DNA of 64,000 bases. Source: a bacterium (GTDB lineage Bacteria > UBA8248). Positions 33,848-40,769 of this stretch are shown here, piece by piece. The position numbers and the translations under genes were made by a program. The stretch is from positions 62,001 through 126,000 of the forward strand of contig JAJDYR010000024.1 of assembly GCA_022825065.1 (NCBI GenBank), in the 5' to 3' direction. How positions within the stretch are numbered: the first letter of the stretch is position 1; each line of letters starts with the position of its first letter. The notes under the pieces are model-generated. The model saw only the letters and a list, made by a program, of their open reading frames with translations, had not been told where the DNA came from and made no database searches.

Positions 33848-34507
33848 ATGAACGTCACCATGTGGAACTGCTACGTCTGACCCTACGCTTACAGAGCCAT
33901 GGAGTGGCTCGTTCGTCTTCAGGAGAAAAGAAGCGATCTGAAAGTGGACTACAAGGCCTTCGTGCTGGAGCAGGCGAATTTCGGCCCGACGCGCGGCGAG
34001 GACTGGAAGGCCTGGGAGGACAAGACCTTCCCGAGCAGGGATCTCCCTCCGCATCAGGCGGCCAAGTGCGCTGCCTTGCAGGGCGAGACGCAGTTCGACA
34101 AGTACCACGTGGCGCTCCACCGTGCGAGACACCAGGACGGCAAGGACATCACCAGCGAGCTGGTTCTGCGCGATATCGCCGTGGAAGTGGGCCTCGACGT
34201 CGACCGCTGGGAGGAGGACATGAAAAGCGGCGCCACCATCCCCCTCATCGCGCAAGAGCATGAGGACGCGGCCGAGCAGGGCATTTTCGGCGTTCCCACG
34301 CTCGATTTCGGCGAGGGCAAGCCCGTTTTCGTGAAGCTCGAAGAGGGCGATTGGGAGAGCGAAGGTGATGAGCAGGGCCTCCTGGACGCCGTGCGGGCCA
34401 CTTCGGCCGAGCGGCCCTGGCTGCTCGAGCTCAAGACGCCCCAATCCGCCAAGCTCAGCACCGCCTCATCGAAGAAGTATGAGAAATACGGGATGAAGGC
34501 GAGATAA
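33848..34507 (+). CDS. DsbA-like selenoprotein candidate (UPYA active site)
   Basis: ATG 33848 (GAGGAG seven bases upstream) begins MNVTMWNCYV, then an in-frame TGA at 33878-33880 (residue 11), then PYAYRAMEWLVRLQEKRSDL and on to TAA at 34505-34507, 219 residues. DsbA/2-hydroxychromene-carboxylate-isomerase-like proteins place CPYC, CPYA or SPYA here, so the TGA is the active nucleophile in a monothiol-type site (UPYA). The downstream body has the cis-Pro region GIFGVPTLDFGEGKPVFVK (about 142-160). An annotation starting at 33899 would lose the active site. A 6-bp hairpin follows the TGA. It is the first gene of a run with DUF971 and a CxxU peptide. A cytosolic peroxidase/transferase-like role is inference. 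Confidence 0.85.
33894..33910 (+). promoter_or_regulatory. Candidate bacterial SECIS hairpin
   Basis: GAGCCA-TGGAG-TGGCTC: a perfect 6-bp stem starting 13 bases after the UGA with a 5-base loop carrying GG. Spacing and loop fit the bacterial SECIS pattern. Confidence 0.68.
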
Positions 34508-34536
34508 TCGCCGATACAACAAGAGGTTACCGTCTC

Positions 34537-34890
34537 ATGAGCGCGCCTGTCGACAAGGCCCATCCCGTCGACCTCACGGTGGACAAGCCCGCCCGCGAGT
34601 TTCGCGTCGAGTGGGCGAGCGGGGAGAAGAGCGCCTACGGCTTCGATTATCTCGCAGCCCTTTGCCCGTGCGCGAACTGCAAGGAGGAGCGCAAGGCGCG
34701 CGAGAAAAACCCCCTCACCGTTCTCTCGGGGCCGAGTGGCCCTGCGGAACTCGAAAACGTCGAGATGGTGGGGCGCTACGCCATCAATTTCATCTGGCGG
34801 GGCGGATGCGGGGCGGGCATCTATTCGTTTGATTATCTTTACGAAATCGCTCCCGGGCGCGCCGGAAGCCCGGGGGGAGAAGAGGGCTGA
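34537..34890 (+). CDS. DUF971 family protein
   Basis: A 117-residue protein. REFRVEWASGEKSAYGFDYL and CPCANCKEERKARE are typical of DUF971 (the gamma-butyrobetaine hydroxylase N-terminal-like domain), which has a Cys-rich, probably zinc- or iron-sulfur-binding site (C-x-C-x2-C). YAINFIWRGGCGAGIYSFDYL is the conserved C-terminal region (typically DGHxTGIY-like). Stand-alone DUF971 proteins often accompany iron-sulfur scaffold or Apbc-like proteins. The gene lies 29 bases after the Sec-DsbA gene and 3 bases before the CxxU gene. Confidence 0.85.
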   Translation: MSAPVDKAHPVDLTVDKPAREFRVEWASGEKSAYGFDYLAALCPCANCKEERKAREKNPLTVLSGPSGPAELENVEMVGRYAINFIWRGGCGAGIYSFDYLYEIAPGRAGSPGGEEG

Positions 34891-34893
34891 GCC

Positions 34894-35034
34894 TTGGAGA
34901 CCCGCACCCCGAAGCCGGTGGATGAAAAGCACGAAATGACACCGGAGCAACACGCCTGCCCCACGTGAGTCGGCGGGTTGTTCTCCGCCGTGGCGCGGGT
35001 TTTCATGTGGATGAAGAGGAAGCTGCTGGGATAG
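34894..35034 (+). CDS. 46-residue CxxU selenoprotein candidate
   Basis: TTG 34894, three bases after the DUF971 stop, begins METRTPKPVDEKHEMTPEQ and continues HACPT, then in-frame TGA at 34966-34968 (residue 25), then VGGLFSAVARVFMWMKRKLLG and TAG at 35032-35034. The TGA makes a CPTU redox motif, the CxxU arrangement of many small selenoproteins. The 20 residues after it are an amphipathic or membrane-seeking helix with a basic end. Two alternative hairpins follow the TGA. The ribosome site is weak, so it is probably coupled to DUF971. I know no named family. If the TGA were a stop, a 24-residue tail would remain, which is unlikely to matter. Confidence 0.68.
34971..34999 (+). promoter_or_regulatory. 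Candidate SECIS region with two possible hairpins
   Basis: Option 1 is CGGCGG-GTTGTTCT-CCGCCG (34971-34990), strong but close to the UGA. Option 2 is TCCGC-CGTGGC-GCGGG (34984-34999), starting 15 bases after the UGA, with a CGTGG loop as at 7375-7389. The two exclude each other. Confidence 0.5.
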
Positions 35035-35137
35035 CCGATCGATGAATCATATGAGGTAAATCCCGTAATTTGTTGATTTGGCGTGTTTTATCACTTCTGT
35101 CAAGACAGTTGAGAGTTCATGAGGCGCAAGCAGTATG

Positions 35138-35164
35138 AAACCCCTCGACGGAGCGGGGGGTTTT
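35138..35164. terminator. Intrinsic terminator
   Basis: AAACCCC (35138-35144) pairs with GGGGTTT (35157-35163), followed by a T-run with one C. It ends the Sec-DsbA/DUF971/CxxU operon and can also serve the convergent minus-strand TauE-like gene. Confidence 0.75.
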
Positions 35165-35167
35165 CTT

Positions 35168-35530
35168 TCAGCGGTTGATGAGCAGTTGCGCGCCCGCTGC
35201 TATCACCGCCACGCCCACGATTCTCTTGAGTGTCAGGGCCGAGAAGCTTTGGAGCAGATGCGCGCCCACCACGCCGCCCACGACCGCGCCGATGCTCAGG
35301 TAAACCGCGTAATTCCAGACAATTAGCCCGCCTCGCACGTTCTCGAACGAGGCGACCAGCGAGTTGAACAGGTAGGCGAGAATCGAGACCGCCACCGCCT
35401 GCTGGGGCGTGAGCGAGGGGATGAGGAACAGCGTCGGCACCACGATGATGCCCCAGCCCACGCCTGTGGCCGCGTTGAGCGTGCCCACGACCGCGCCCAA
35501 TACCAGAAGTCCCGCCCCTATCCAGTCCAA
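35168..35530 (-). CDS. Half-length TauE/SafE-like sulfite exporter family protein
   Basis: A 120-residue membrane protein with four hydrophobic helices (about 4-26, 30-50, 70-92, 98-117). TGVGWGIIVVPTLFLIPSLTPQQAVAVSIL matches the GxG-ggxxxxPxL motif of TauE/SafE permeases. The family usually has eight helices and 240-260 residues in two homologous halves, so this protein is one half and would have to dimerise, or be a remnant. It has a clean start and stop and shows no frameshift. It converges on the selenoprotein operon. Confidence 0.78.
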   Translation of the reverse strand: MDWIGAGLLVLGAVVGTLNAATGVGWGIIVVPTLFLIPSLTPQQAVAVSILAYLFNSLVASFENVRGGLIVWNYAVYLSIGAVVGGVVGAHLLQSFSALTLKRIVGVAVIAAGAQLLINR

Positions 35531-36364
35531 AACGCTCTCCTTTTCAGATAGTTATGCTGATTATCGTATGTTTCGCTATAAGTGCATCCACCCCCCGCAA
35601 CTCCCCGCATCTGCCGTCATCGCGGAAGGCGCGGGCCATGGCGGAATTCCCCTGCGCCCGGATTTCGCGGCGCCAAAGCCTAAGAATTTAATTTACAGCA
35701 ATTTATCGAAAAACCCCGTGAATTTATCTATATTTATCGAAATTTACGGAAATTCCGGGCGGAATCTTTGCGTCTGCGAACTTCGCTCGGCAAACCCTGT
35801 TCGAAGCCCTGAAATCATCATCGTTTCGCTTCATCGTCCTCCCCCATGGTCCGCTCTCGATGCTCTCCCGAAACGCCCCCGCCCGCAAGTCGTCGAATCG
35901 ACCAGGACGGCGAGCTTGGCGCGGGCAGGGTAGTGAATCTTGATCGGCGCACCATACGCGCAACTGCGGGGTTGAAACCGTCCGGGGAGAAAAGGATTGT
36001 GCGCCGCATCCCGGTGCGTCTGCCTCGGACGATCCTGTGCTCTTCTTCAAAGTCCGGTTTCTGCGCCTCGCCTCGTCGAGTGGAAGGCGAACCTCTCCAC
36101 GGGACCGCTCCTGCCACGTGCTCGCCCGGTATTGGTTTTTGATCGTCCTTCCAGCGAAAGCGGGCGGCAGCCGGGAGAGTGAGCAAGGCCGATGGGGGTG
36201 GAAACATTCCGGCGTATTATCTGGTCACTCATCAAGCGGGAACAGCGGTGGAAAACGAAAGGCGAAAGAGAAATTCCCTGGATTCCGGCGGGCGCCGGAA
36301 TGACGGTGCGGCGAGCCTGTTTCTGTTTTCCGGTTGACGCGTTCTTTTATCGTGCCGGAACCCC
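35531..36364. other. Non-coding stretch with repeats
   Basis: I see no gene in 830 bases. It holds the second, inverted copy of the AT-rich repeat (35684-35758) and, at about 36228-36312, a module like that at 5791-5868: AAGCGGGA...GGCGAAAG then ATTCCGG...CCGGAATGACGGTG. The ORFs in it are low in complexity and disagree with each other. Confidence 0.6.
35684..35758. repeat. AT-rich repeat, copy 2 (inverted)
   Basis: Read on the minus strand: CGTAAATTTCGATAAAT, then ATAGATAAAT (extra), then TCACGGGGTTTTTCGATAAA. The core is identical to 6525-6590 in the opposite orientation. Confidence 0.6.
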
Positions 36365-36579
36365 TTACGCCAGCATCAGGCGCTCGCCCTTGGGTTCGGG
36401 TATCGGGTCGCCAGCTTCTTTCGCCGTATCGAGCCAGATAGCAATCGCATGGTTGATGTTCTTGAGAGCGTGTTCCTGTGAGTCGCCGTGCGCGGCGCAG
36501 CCGGAAAGCTCTGGAACTTCGGCAACGAAAGCGTCGTCGGCGCTCTCCAGTAGAGAATGATCGCGTATTTGAGCATCAT
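36365..36579 (-). pseudogene. hicB-like antitoxin gene with a one-base deletion
   Basis: From ATG 36576 the frame reads MLKYAIILYW. The HicB continuation then appears one frame over as ESADDAFVAEVPELSGCAAH, then GDSQEHALKNINHAIAIWLD and ending PEPKGERLMLA, up to TAA at 36365-36367. Restoring one G in the GGAG run after TGG gives a full ~70-residue HicB antitoxin (partial RNase-H fold). No hicA toxin gene is seen on either side. Either the antitoxin gene is decaying or the base is an assembly error. Confidence 0.8.
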
Positions 36580-36662
36580 TTTTCTTTCACAAGGGGAACT
36601 TTTCTTCGGTCATTGCGTCGAGAATCGCGCGGCAGGAGGGAGTAAGCAGCTTCATCCGGACG

Positions 36663-37157
36663 TCATGAAGCTTTTTTGTATTGGAGCACCTGTTTTATTC
36701 TTTCCTGCGCGAGATCTGCGAATTTCCGGTTGTTGGAATTCTTCGCCAGATGCACCGCTTCGATGAGATGCTCAAAGGCTTCATCGGCTTTGCCTGTTTT
36801 TAATTTTACCTCACCTAATCCAAAATGCGGCTGCGCAAATTTCTCGTCGAGTTGCCGCGCTTTGTCGTAGTCGGCCATCGCTTCTTCGTAGCGTCCCATA
36901 TCCTTTTTGACGTTGCCTCTGTTGAAGTAGGCGTATACGTCTTTCGCATCTATCCGCAGCGCTTTATCGAGGTCTTCCATGGCCGCCTCGTATTCTCCCA
37001 GAATGCCTTTCGCCACGCCCCGGTTTCGGTAGGCTATCAGCGATTCAGGGTCGCGCGCGATTTCTTTGGTCAGGTTTTCAATCGCGGTTCCATAATTGCC
37101 GTCAAGCATATTCTGTTCGGCGGTTTTCAGGTAATTGGTGCTCGCAGGAAATCCCAT
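36663..37157 (-). CDS. Tetratricopeptide repeat protein
   Basis: A 164-residue protein with about four TPR units: TAEQNMLDGNYGTAIENLTKEIARDP, AYRNRGVAKGILGEYEAAME, AYFNRGNVKKDMGRYEEAMA, PHFGLGEVKLKTGKADEAFE. The classic W/G/Y/A spacing fits. I chose ATG 37157, with GAGGG five bases upstream; the longer frame to 37313 has an unrelated N-terminus. TPR proteins scaffold protein complexes; the partner is unknown. It sits upstream (minus strand) of the defence-like cassette and may share the island. Confidence 0.72.
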   Translation of the reverse strand: MGFPASTNYLKTAEQNMLDGNYGTAIENLTKEIARDPESLIAYRNRGVAKGILGEYEAAMEDLDKALRIDAKDVYAYFNRGNVKKDMGRYEEAMADYDKARQLDEKFAQPHFGLGEVKLKTGKADEAFEHLIEAVHLAKNSNNRKFADLAQERIKQVLQYKKAS

Positions 37158-37459
37158 GAAACCCTCAAGATTGCAGTTATCAACATAGTCCGTAGGCGAA
37201 GACAAATTTCGATGAACATAATCTGGGTGAGTTGGGTAATAGAAAACTAACAGAGTATGAATGAGCTGGCAATTTGAGAGGTAATCGCTTCGTTCATCGC
37301 CCTTATCACTCATAGAGTTGTCATGAAGAAATGAATCAGCAAAATATTTCGCCCACCCACACGCTCTTCGATATCATTCCCCGAAGCGCGAGCGCCTCAT
37401 GTTTTTCAGGTCTTGAATATGGAAAATGCTGCTGCTTCATGCGGCGGGATGGTCGCGTT

Positions 37460-37534
37460 TTTCGCCTCGGGCGAGGCGAGCTTCATCTCCAGTGGCGTGT
37501 TGGCCGCCGACGGGGGAGGCTGAAGGCGATTTGA
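37460..37534 (+). pseudogene. Left remnant of a short-chain dehydrogenase 3' end
   Basis: The frame through 37446-37520 reads GGMVAFFASGEASFISSGVL then AADGG, the classic C-terminus of SDR enzymes (VAFLASDEASFITG...VDGG). One base is lost near 37515; restoring it gives RLKAI and a TGA ending at 37534, the same ending as the right copy. About three quarters of the bases match 40561-40636. Both copies start with the self-complementary GCCTCG--CGAGGC. Confidence 0.75.
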
Positions 37535-37613
37535 AGTCAATCTCGACGGATGAAGGAGAGATTGTTGGCCAATGGGGGGTTGCTAAGGAAGAATTTTTCA
37601 CTAAAATTGATAT

Positions 37614-37695
37614 TTTCAGCAAGTGTTGAAATAATAAATTAAATGAAAAAGCTTGACTATTTCAGTTAATATGGTATTTTCATCAAATGATGAAA
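37614..37695 (+). promoter_or_regulatory. Promoter with two palindromic operators ahead of the AbiEi-like gene
   Basis: Palindrome 1 is TTTCAGCA-AG-TGTTGAAA (37614-37631, one mismatch). Palindrome 2 is TTTCATCA-AA-TGATGAAA (37678-37695, perfect) and spans the start codon. Between them are TTGACT (37653-37658) and, 16 bases on, TATTTT (37675-37680). The two operators share TTTCA-CA--TG-TGAAA. No ribosome site precedes ATG 37687, so the message may be leaderless. AbiEi proteins are known to bind inverted repeats in their own promoter. Confidence 0.65.
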
Positions 37696-38796
37696 CATAC
37701 GAAAACATTAAAAGAGCAAGATTTCATAGCCTCCGAGGCTGTCCGTGACTTGCTTGCGCACGTACCGAATATGGAGATCGGCTCGACCGTCTATGAAGAA
37801 AATGTTGGACGCGAGTACGGAATCGATTTGCAGCTTGGTTTTAGCCATAGTGGCGTCGACTATGTGCTCATCATAGAGGTGATAGCGGACGGTGCGCCGC
37901 GTTACGTGCGTGCGGGAGTCTACCAACTCGAAAGCTTTGTAGCGCATTTGCTTCAATCGGGTCATGTGGATATCGGCCGGCGTTTGATTCCGATGCTTGT
38001 CTGCCCGTATTTATCCCCGGAGTCGCGGGCGATCTGCAAAGTTCACGGTGTCGCTTATCTCGACTTATTCGAGAATGCGTATCTCGCTTTTGATAATGTC
38101 TGTATCGCTCGGGATGTTGCGGATAAACCGAAATCCGAAACCCGCGCAATGCGGTCGATATTCACCCCGAAGGCAGCCGCTGTCTTGCGCGCTATGCTGC
38201 GTGAACCGGGTCAAGCATGGCTTGTCGCCGACTTGGCCGGAAAAGCCAAGGTGAGCCTTGGTCATGTGAGCAATGTTCGTAAAGCCCTGCTTGATCGAGA
38301 ATGGATTGAAAAAAGCGACGACGGCGTCGTCCTCGTCCAGCCGGATGCGCTCCTGAAAGCGTGGCGCGAGAACTATCGGCGTCCATTCGACCGTCGAATT
38401 ATCGGATACACGCATCTCCACGGTGAGCAGCTTGAAAAGCGGCTGTTGGGTACACTTAATTCGTTTCCACAGCACCCGCGCGCGATCTATTCCTTGCACT
38501 CGGCCGCCCAATGGTTTGCGCCTTATGGCCGGGGCGGCGCATACAATTTCTATGCGGACGAGACGGGTGTTCAAACCTTGACTGAGGCATTGAGACTGGC
38601 GTCTGTTGCCAAAGGAGCGAACGTCGTTATTCGTGTTCTCAAGGATGAGAGTTTGTTCGACGACGCCATCGAACCTAAGCCGGATATTTTCTGCACCAGC
38701 CCAATCGTCACTTATCTCGATCTGTGGAACGGCAATGACCGAGACCGTGAAGCTGCAGATTATATTGCGAGGGAGTTTTTCCCGTGGATGGAATAG
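37687..38796 (+). CDS. AbiEi-family antitoxin/regulator-like protein with nuclease-like N-domain
   Basis: A 369-residue protein. Residues 1-130 resemble a restriction-endonuclease-like domain (LIIEVIADGAPRYVRAGVYQLESF, then SPESRAICKVHGVAYLDLFENAYLAF). Residues about 155-215 are a winged helix-turn-helix (AVLRAMLREPGQAWLVADLAGKAKVSLGHVSNVRKAL). The C-terminal half (225-369) resembles the type IV AbiEi antitoxin (YSLHSAAQWFAPYGRGGAYNFYADE). In AbiE systems this partner represses the promoter and neutralises the AbiEii toxin. The AbiEii-like gene overlaps its end by 13 bases. The palindromic operators fit autoregulation. The base composition is AT-richer than that of the genes that follow at 40.7 kb. 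Confidence 0.78.
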   Translation: MMKHTKTLKEQDFIASEAVRDLLAHVPNMEIGSTVYEENVGREYGIDLQLGFSHSGVDYVLIIEVIADGAPRYVRAGVYQLESFVAHLLQSGHVDIGRRLIPMLVCPYLSPESRAICKVHGVAYLDLFENAYLAFDNVCIARDVADKPKSETRAMRSIFTPKAAAVLRAMLREPGQAWLVADLAGKAKVSLGHVSNVRKALLDREWIEKSDDGVVLVQPDALLKAWRENYRRPFDRRIIGYTHLHGEQLEKRLLGTLNSFPQHPRAIYSLHSAAQWFAPYGRGGAYNFYADETGVQTLTEALRLASVAKGANVVIRVLKDESLFDDAIEPKPDIFCTSPIVTYLDLWNGNDRDREAADYIAREFFPWME

Positions 38797-39650
38797 AACC
38801 ACGATCCGCCAAAGATTATGATGGGCGCACCACAGCGGCGGTCAAATCCGTATTGATCGAGATCGGACAGATTCTGGGTAGCTTCCAGGGCAAGTTCGTG
38901 GTGATCGGGGGCGCAGTTCCATGGTTGTTGTTGAGCGAATCCGATATGCCTCATATCGGAACCATAGACGTGGATCTTAGTCTCGACGCCGAAGCCTTGG
39001 GCGGTGGTGAATACGCCCAACTCGTAGAGTCCCTTCAGGAGAAGGGCTACAATCAAGAGGACAATTCTCGTCCCTTTCAGCTTATTCGTACCGTCCCCAC
39101 TAGAGGCGGTGGGACTGATATCAAAGTCGTCGTGGATTTTCTCATGCCGCGAAATGCTGAGATTGCGAGTAATACCCCATCACTTATAGATAATTTCGCT
39201 GTACAACGTGCAGATGGTGCTGACTTGGCTTTATTGTCCAACGAAATAATTGATATCGATGGCGTAATGCCTGACGGTACCCGCAATTGCGTGTCCATCA
39301 CAGTGACATCAATCCCGGCGCTTTTGGCTATGAAAGGTTATGCGATCACAAAACGTGATAAACCCAAGGATGCCTATGATATATATTTTTGTATTCGTAA
39401 CTTCCCGGACGGAGTCGACGCTCTCGTTACGGCTACTAGACCGCTCCTTGAAATAGAGACGGCGAGAAACGGCTACATTGGAATTTTGAGAAAGTTTCGT
39501 TCATTCGATGATTTCGGCCCAATCAGAGTGCGGCAATTCTTGGAAGGTTCCGACGCGTTCAGCGACCTCACTGCGGATCAATGGCAACAGGACGCCTTCG
39601 GACAGGTCGACGCCTGGCTCAAAGAACTAGGCTTGAGGGAATCCATATGA
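38784..39650 (+). CDS. AbiEii-like nucleotidyltransferase (type IV toxin-like)
   Basis: A 288-residue protein. The nucleotidyltransferase site is visible: GKFVVIGGAVPWLLL...HIGTIDVDLSLDAEAL (hG-G-W and DVDL metal Asp pair), and IKVVVDFLMPRN supplies the third Asp. ALLAMKGYAITKRDKPKDAYDIYFCI is the conserved KxxA...KDxxDI region of AbiEii. GTG 38784 has GAGGGAG about nine bases upstream. AbiEii toxins are GTP- or nucleotide-binding transferases that stop growth on phage infection. Its start overlaps the AbiEi-like gene and its stop overlaps the nuclease gene by 4 bases (ATGA). Confidence 0.82.
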   Translation: MDGIEPRSAKDYDGRTTAAVKSVLIEIGQILGSFQGKFVVIGGAVPWLLLSESDMPHIGTIDVDLSLDAEALGGGEYAQLVESLQEKGYNQEDNSRPFQLIRTVPTRGGGTDIKVVVDFLMPRNAEIASNTPSLIDNFAVQRADGADLALLSNEIIDIDGVMPDGTRNCVSITVTSIPALLAMKGYAITKRDKPKDAYDIYFCIRNFPDGVDALVTATRPLLEIETARNGYIGILRKFRSFDDFGPIRVRQFLEGSDAFSDLTADQWQQDAFGQVDAWLKELGLRESI

Positions 39651-40543
39651 CCCCTACATCGAATGATAAAATCCGTAGTATGGACATTCCAATCATCGAC
39701 AAGGTATTCGCCATGGAAAGCGGCTGGGTGCTCAATTTCGTCAATCGCACCTTCGCTGAATTTTTTCGTGAGGAACTTGGCGTTAATATTGATGATCCTC
39801 GTTGGGCCGCTCAGGGCCAAAGCAAGGCAAAACGCCTGCGCTATTATTTGCGACAGGCGGACAAGCAAACGGCACTCAAAACACTGAACGCGTTATGGGA
39901 ATATCGTGAAGCGAGCAACGTTACCGAAAACTATCCAGAACTCGAAAACAACGTGCGAGAGGCATTTTTTAGGATCGTTGAACGACTCGGGGGCAAACCG
40001 CCTTCAGAACCTGCCTCTGATGCCCCGCAGCCAGCACAGCGCATCGACGAGGCGGTAGCCTCATCGCTCGCTGCTCATTTCCTTGAGGTCTCCAAAATGG
40101 ATCCGCAACCCCGAGGTTATGCGTTCGAGAAATTCCTGAAAGATCTGTTCGACGCATATGAATTGTCAGCTCGCGCCTCCTTTCGTTTAGTGGGTGAGCA
40201 GATCGATGGGAGCTTCATGCTAAACGAGCAAACATATTTGCTTGAGGCTAGATGGACGAATGCTCAGGTTGACGCGGCGACCCTTCGTTCCTTCAACTCC
40301 AAGGTTGAGGACAAGGCCAAATGGTCGCGTGGTCTGCTTATCAGCCAAAGCGGTTTCACTGATGAAGGGCTTATAGCTTTTGGGCGCGGGAAGAGTGTCA
40401 TTTGCATGGATGGTTTAGATCTGTACGAAATTCTGTTTCGCCGACTTGATTTTGCAAACATCTTGGCAATGAAAGTCCGGCGCGCAGCAGAGACAGGAAA
40501 AGCCTTTATAAGTGTGCGTGATCTCAACTTTCCACCGAAGTAA
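39647..40543 (+). CDS. Mrr-like restriction endonuclease
   Basis: A 298-residue protein. Residues about 10-95 (FVNRTFAEFFREELGVNIDD...SKAKRLRYYLRQADKQ) resemble the N-terminal region of AbiJ-type defence proteins. Residues about 155-270 are an Mrr-like catalytic domain: GYAFEKFLKDLFDAYELS, GEQIDGSFMLNEQTYLLEARWTN, KWSRGLLISQSGFTDEGLIAFGRG. The catalytic core should be D-ExK; here it is IDG...LEAR, with Arg for the usual Lys, so activity is uncertain. ATG 39647 overlaps the previous stop. It is the third gene of the cassette and presumably its effector or a linked defence enzyme. Confidence 0.8.
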   Translation: MTPTSNDKIRSMDIPIIDKVFAMESGWVLNFVNRTFAEFFREELGVNIDDPRWAAQGQSKAKRLRYYLRQADKQTALKTLNALWEYREASNVTENYPELENNVREAFFRIVERLGGKPPSEPASDAPQPAQRIDEAVASSLAAHFLEVSKMDPQPRGYAFEKFLKDLFDAYELSARASFRLVGEQIDGSFMLNEQTYLLEARWTNAQVDAATLRSFNSKVEDKAKWSRGLLISQSGFTDEGLIAFGRGKSVICMDGLDLYEILFRRLDFANILAMKVRRAAETGKAFISVRDLNFPPK

Positions 40544-40560
40544 TAAATGCTCACGCCCGG

Positions 40561-40636
40561 TTTCGCCTCGCCCGAGGCGAGCTATATCTTGGGTGGCGTG
40601 TTCGTTGTCGACGCTAGGAGATTGAGGGCGATTTGA
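40561..40636 (+). pseudogene. Right remnant of a short-chain dehydrogenase 3' end
   Basis: The frame TPGFASPEASYILGGVFVVD then ARRLRAI and TGA (40634-40636) is an SDR C-terminus. It is the imperfect direct repeat of 37460-37534 and ends at the homologous stop codon. Together they bracket the three-gene cassette. No upstream SDR body is present on either side. Confidence 0.72.
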
Positions 40637-40658
40637 GGGGATGTGGTTGTCCTTCGTG

Positions 40659-40686
40659 GTAGGGACAGGTCGCGACCTGTCCCTAC
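40659..40686. repeat. Perfect 28-bp palindrome
   Basis: GTAGGGACAGGTCG followed by its exact reverse complement. A half copy (CCTGTCCCTAC) is at 5519-5529. This sequence type is seen as a dispersed palindromic repeat in other bacteria. It lies in the 226-base gap before the hydantoinase genes. Confidence 0.85.
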
Positions 40687-40769
40687 GGACTGTCGCATCA
40701 TTCAGCGGGATTCGGCGGACAGGTGCGCATCGGATCCTGAATAAAGAAACGACATGAAGGGAGGCGCCA

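Noticed and set aside
34966..34968. TGA read as tryptophan (alternative genetic code)
   Set aside because: Many neighbouring genes, including both hydantoinases and acetamidase copy 2, end in TGA at expected positions, so TGA is a stop in general.
35835..36160. Overlapping ORFs on both strands
   Set aside because: They disagree in frame, are low in complexity and carry no family motif.
36585..36660. hicA toxin remnant beside hicB
   Set aside because: Only a 22-codon frame (MKLLTPSCRAILDAMTEE) is present, with no dsRBD-like or His motif.
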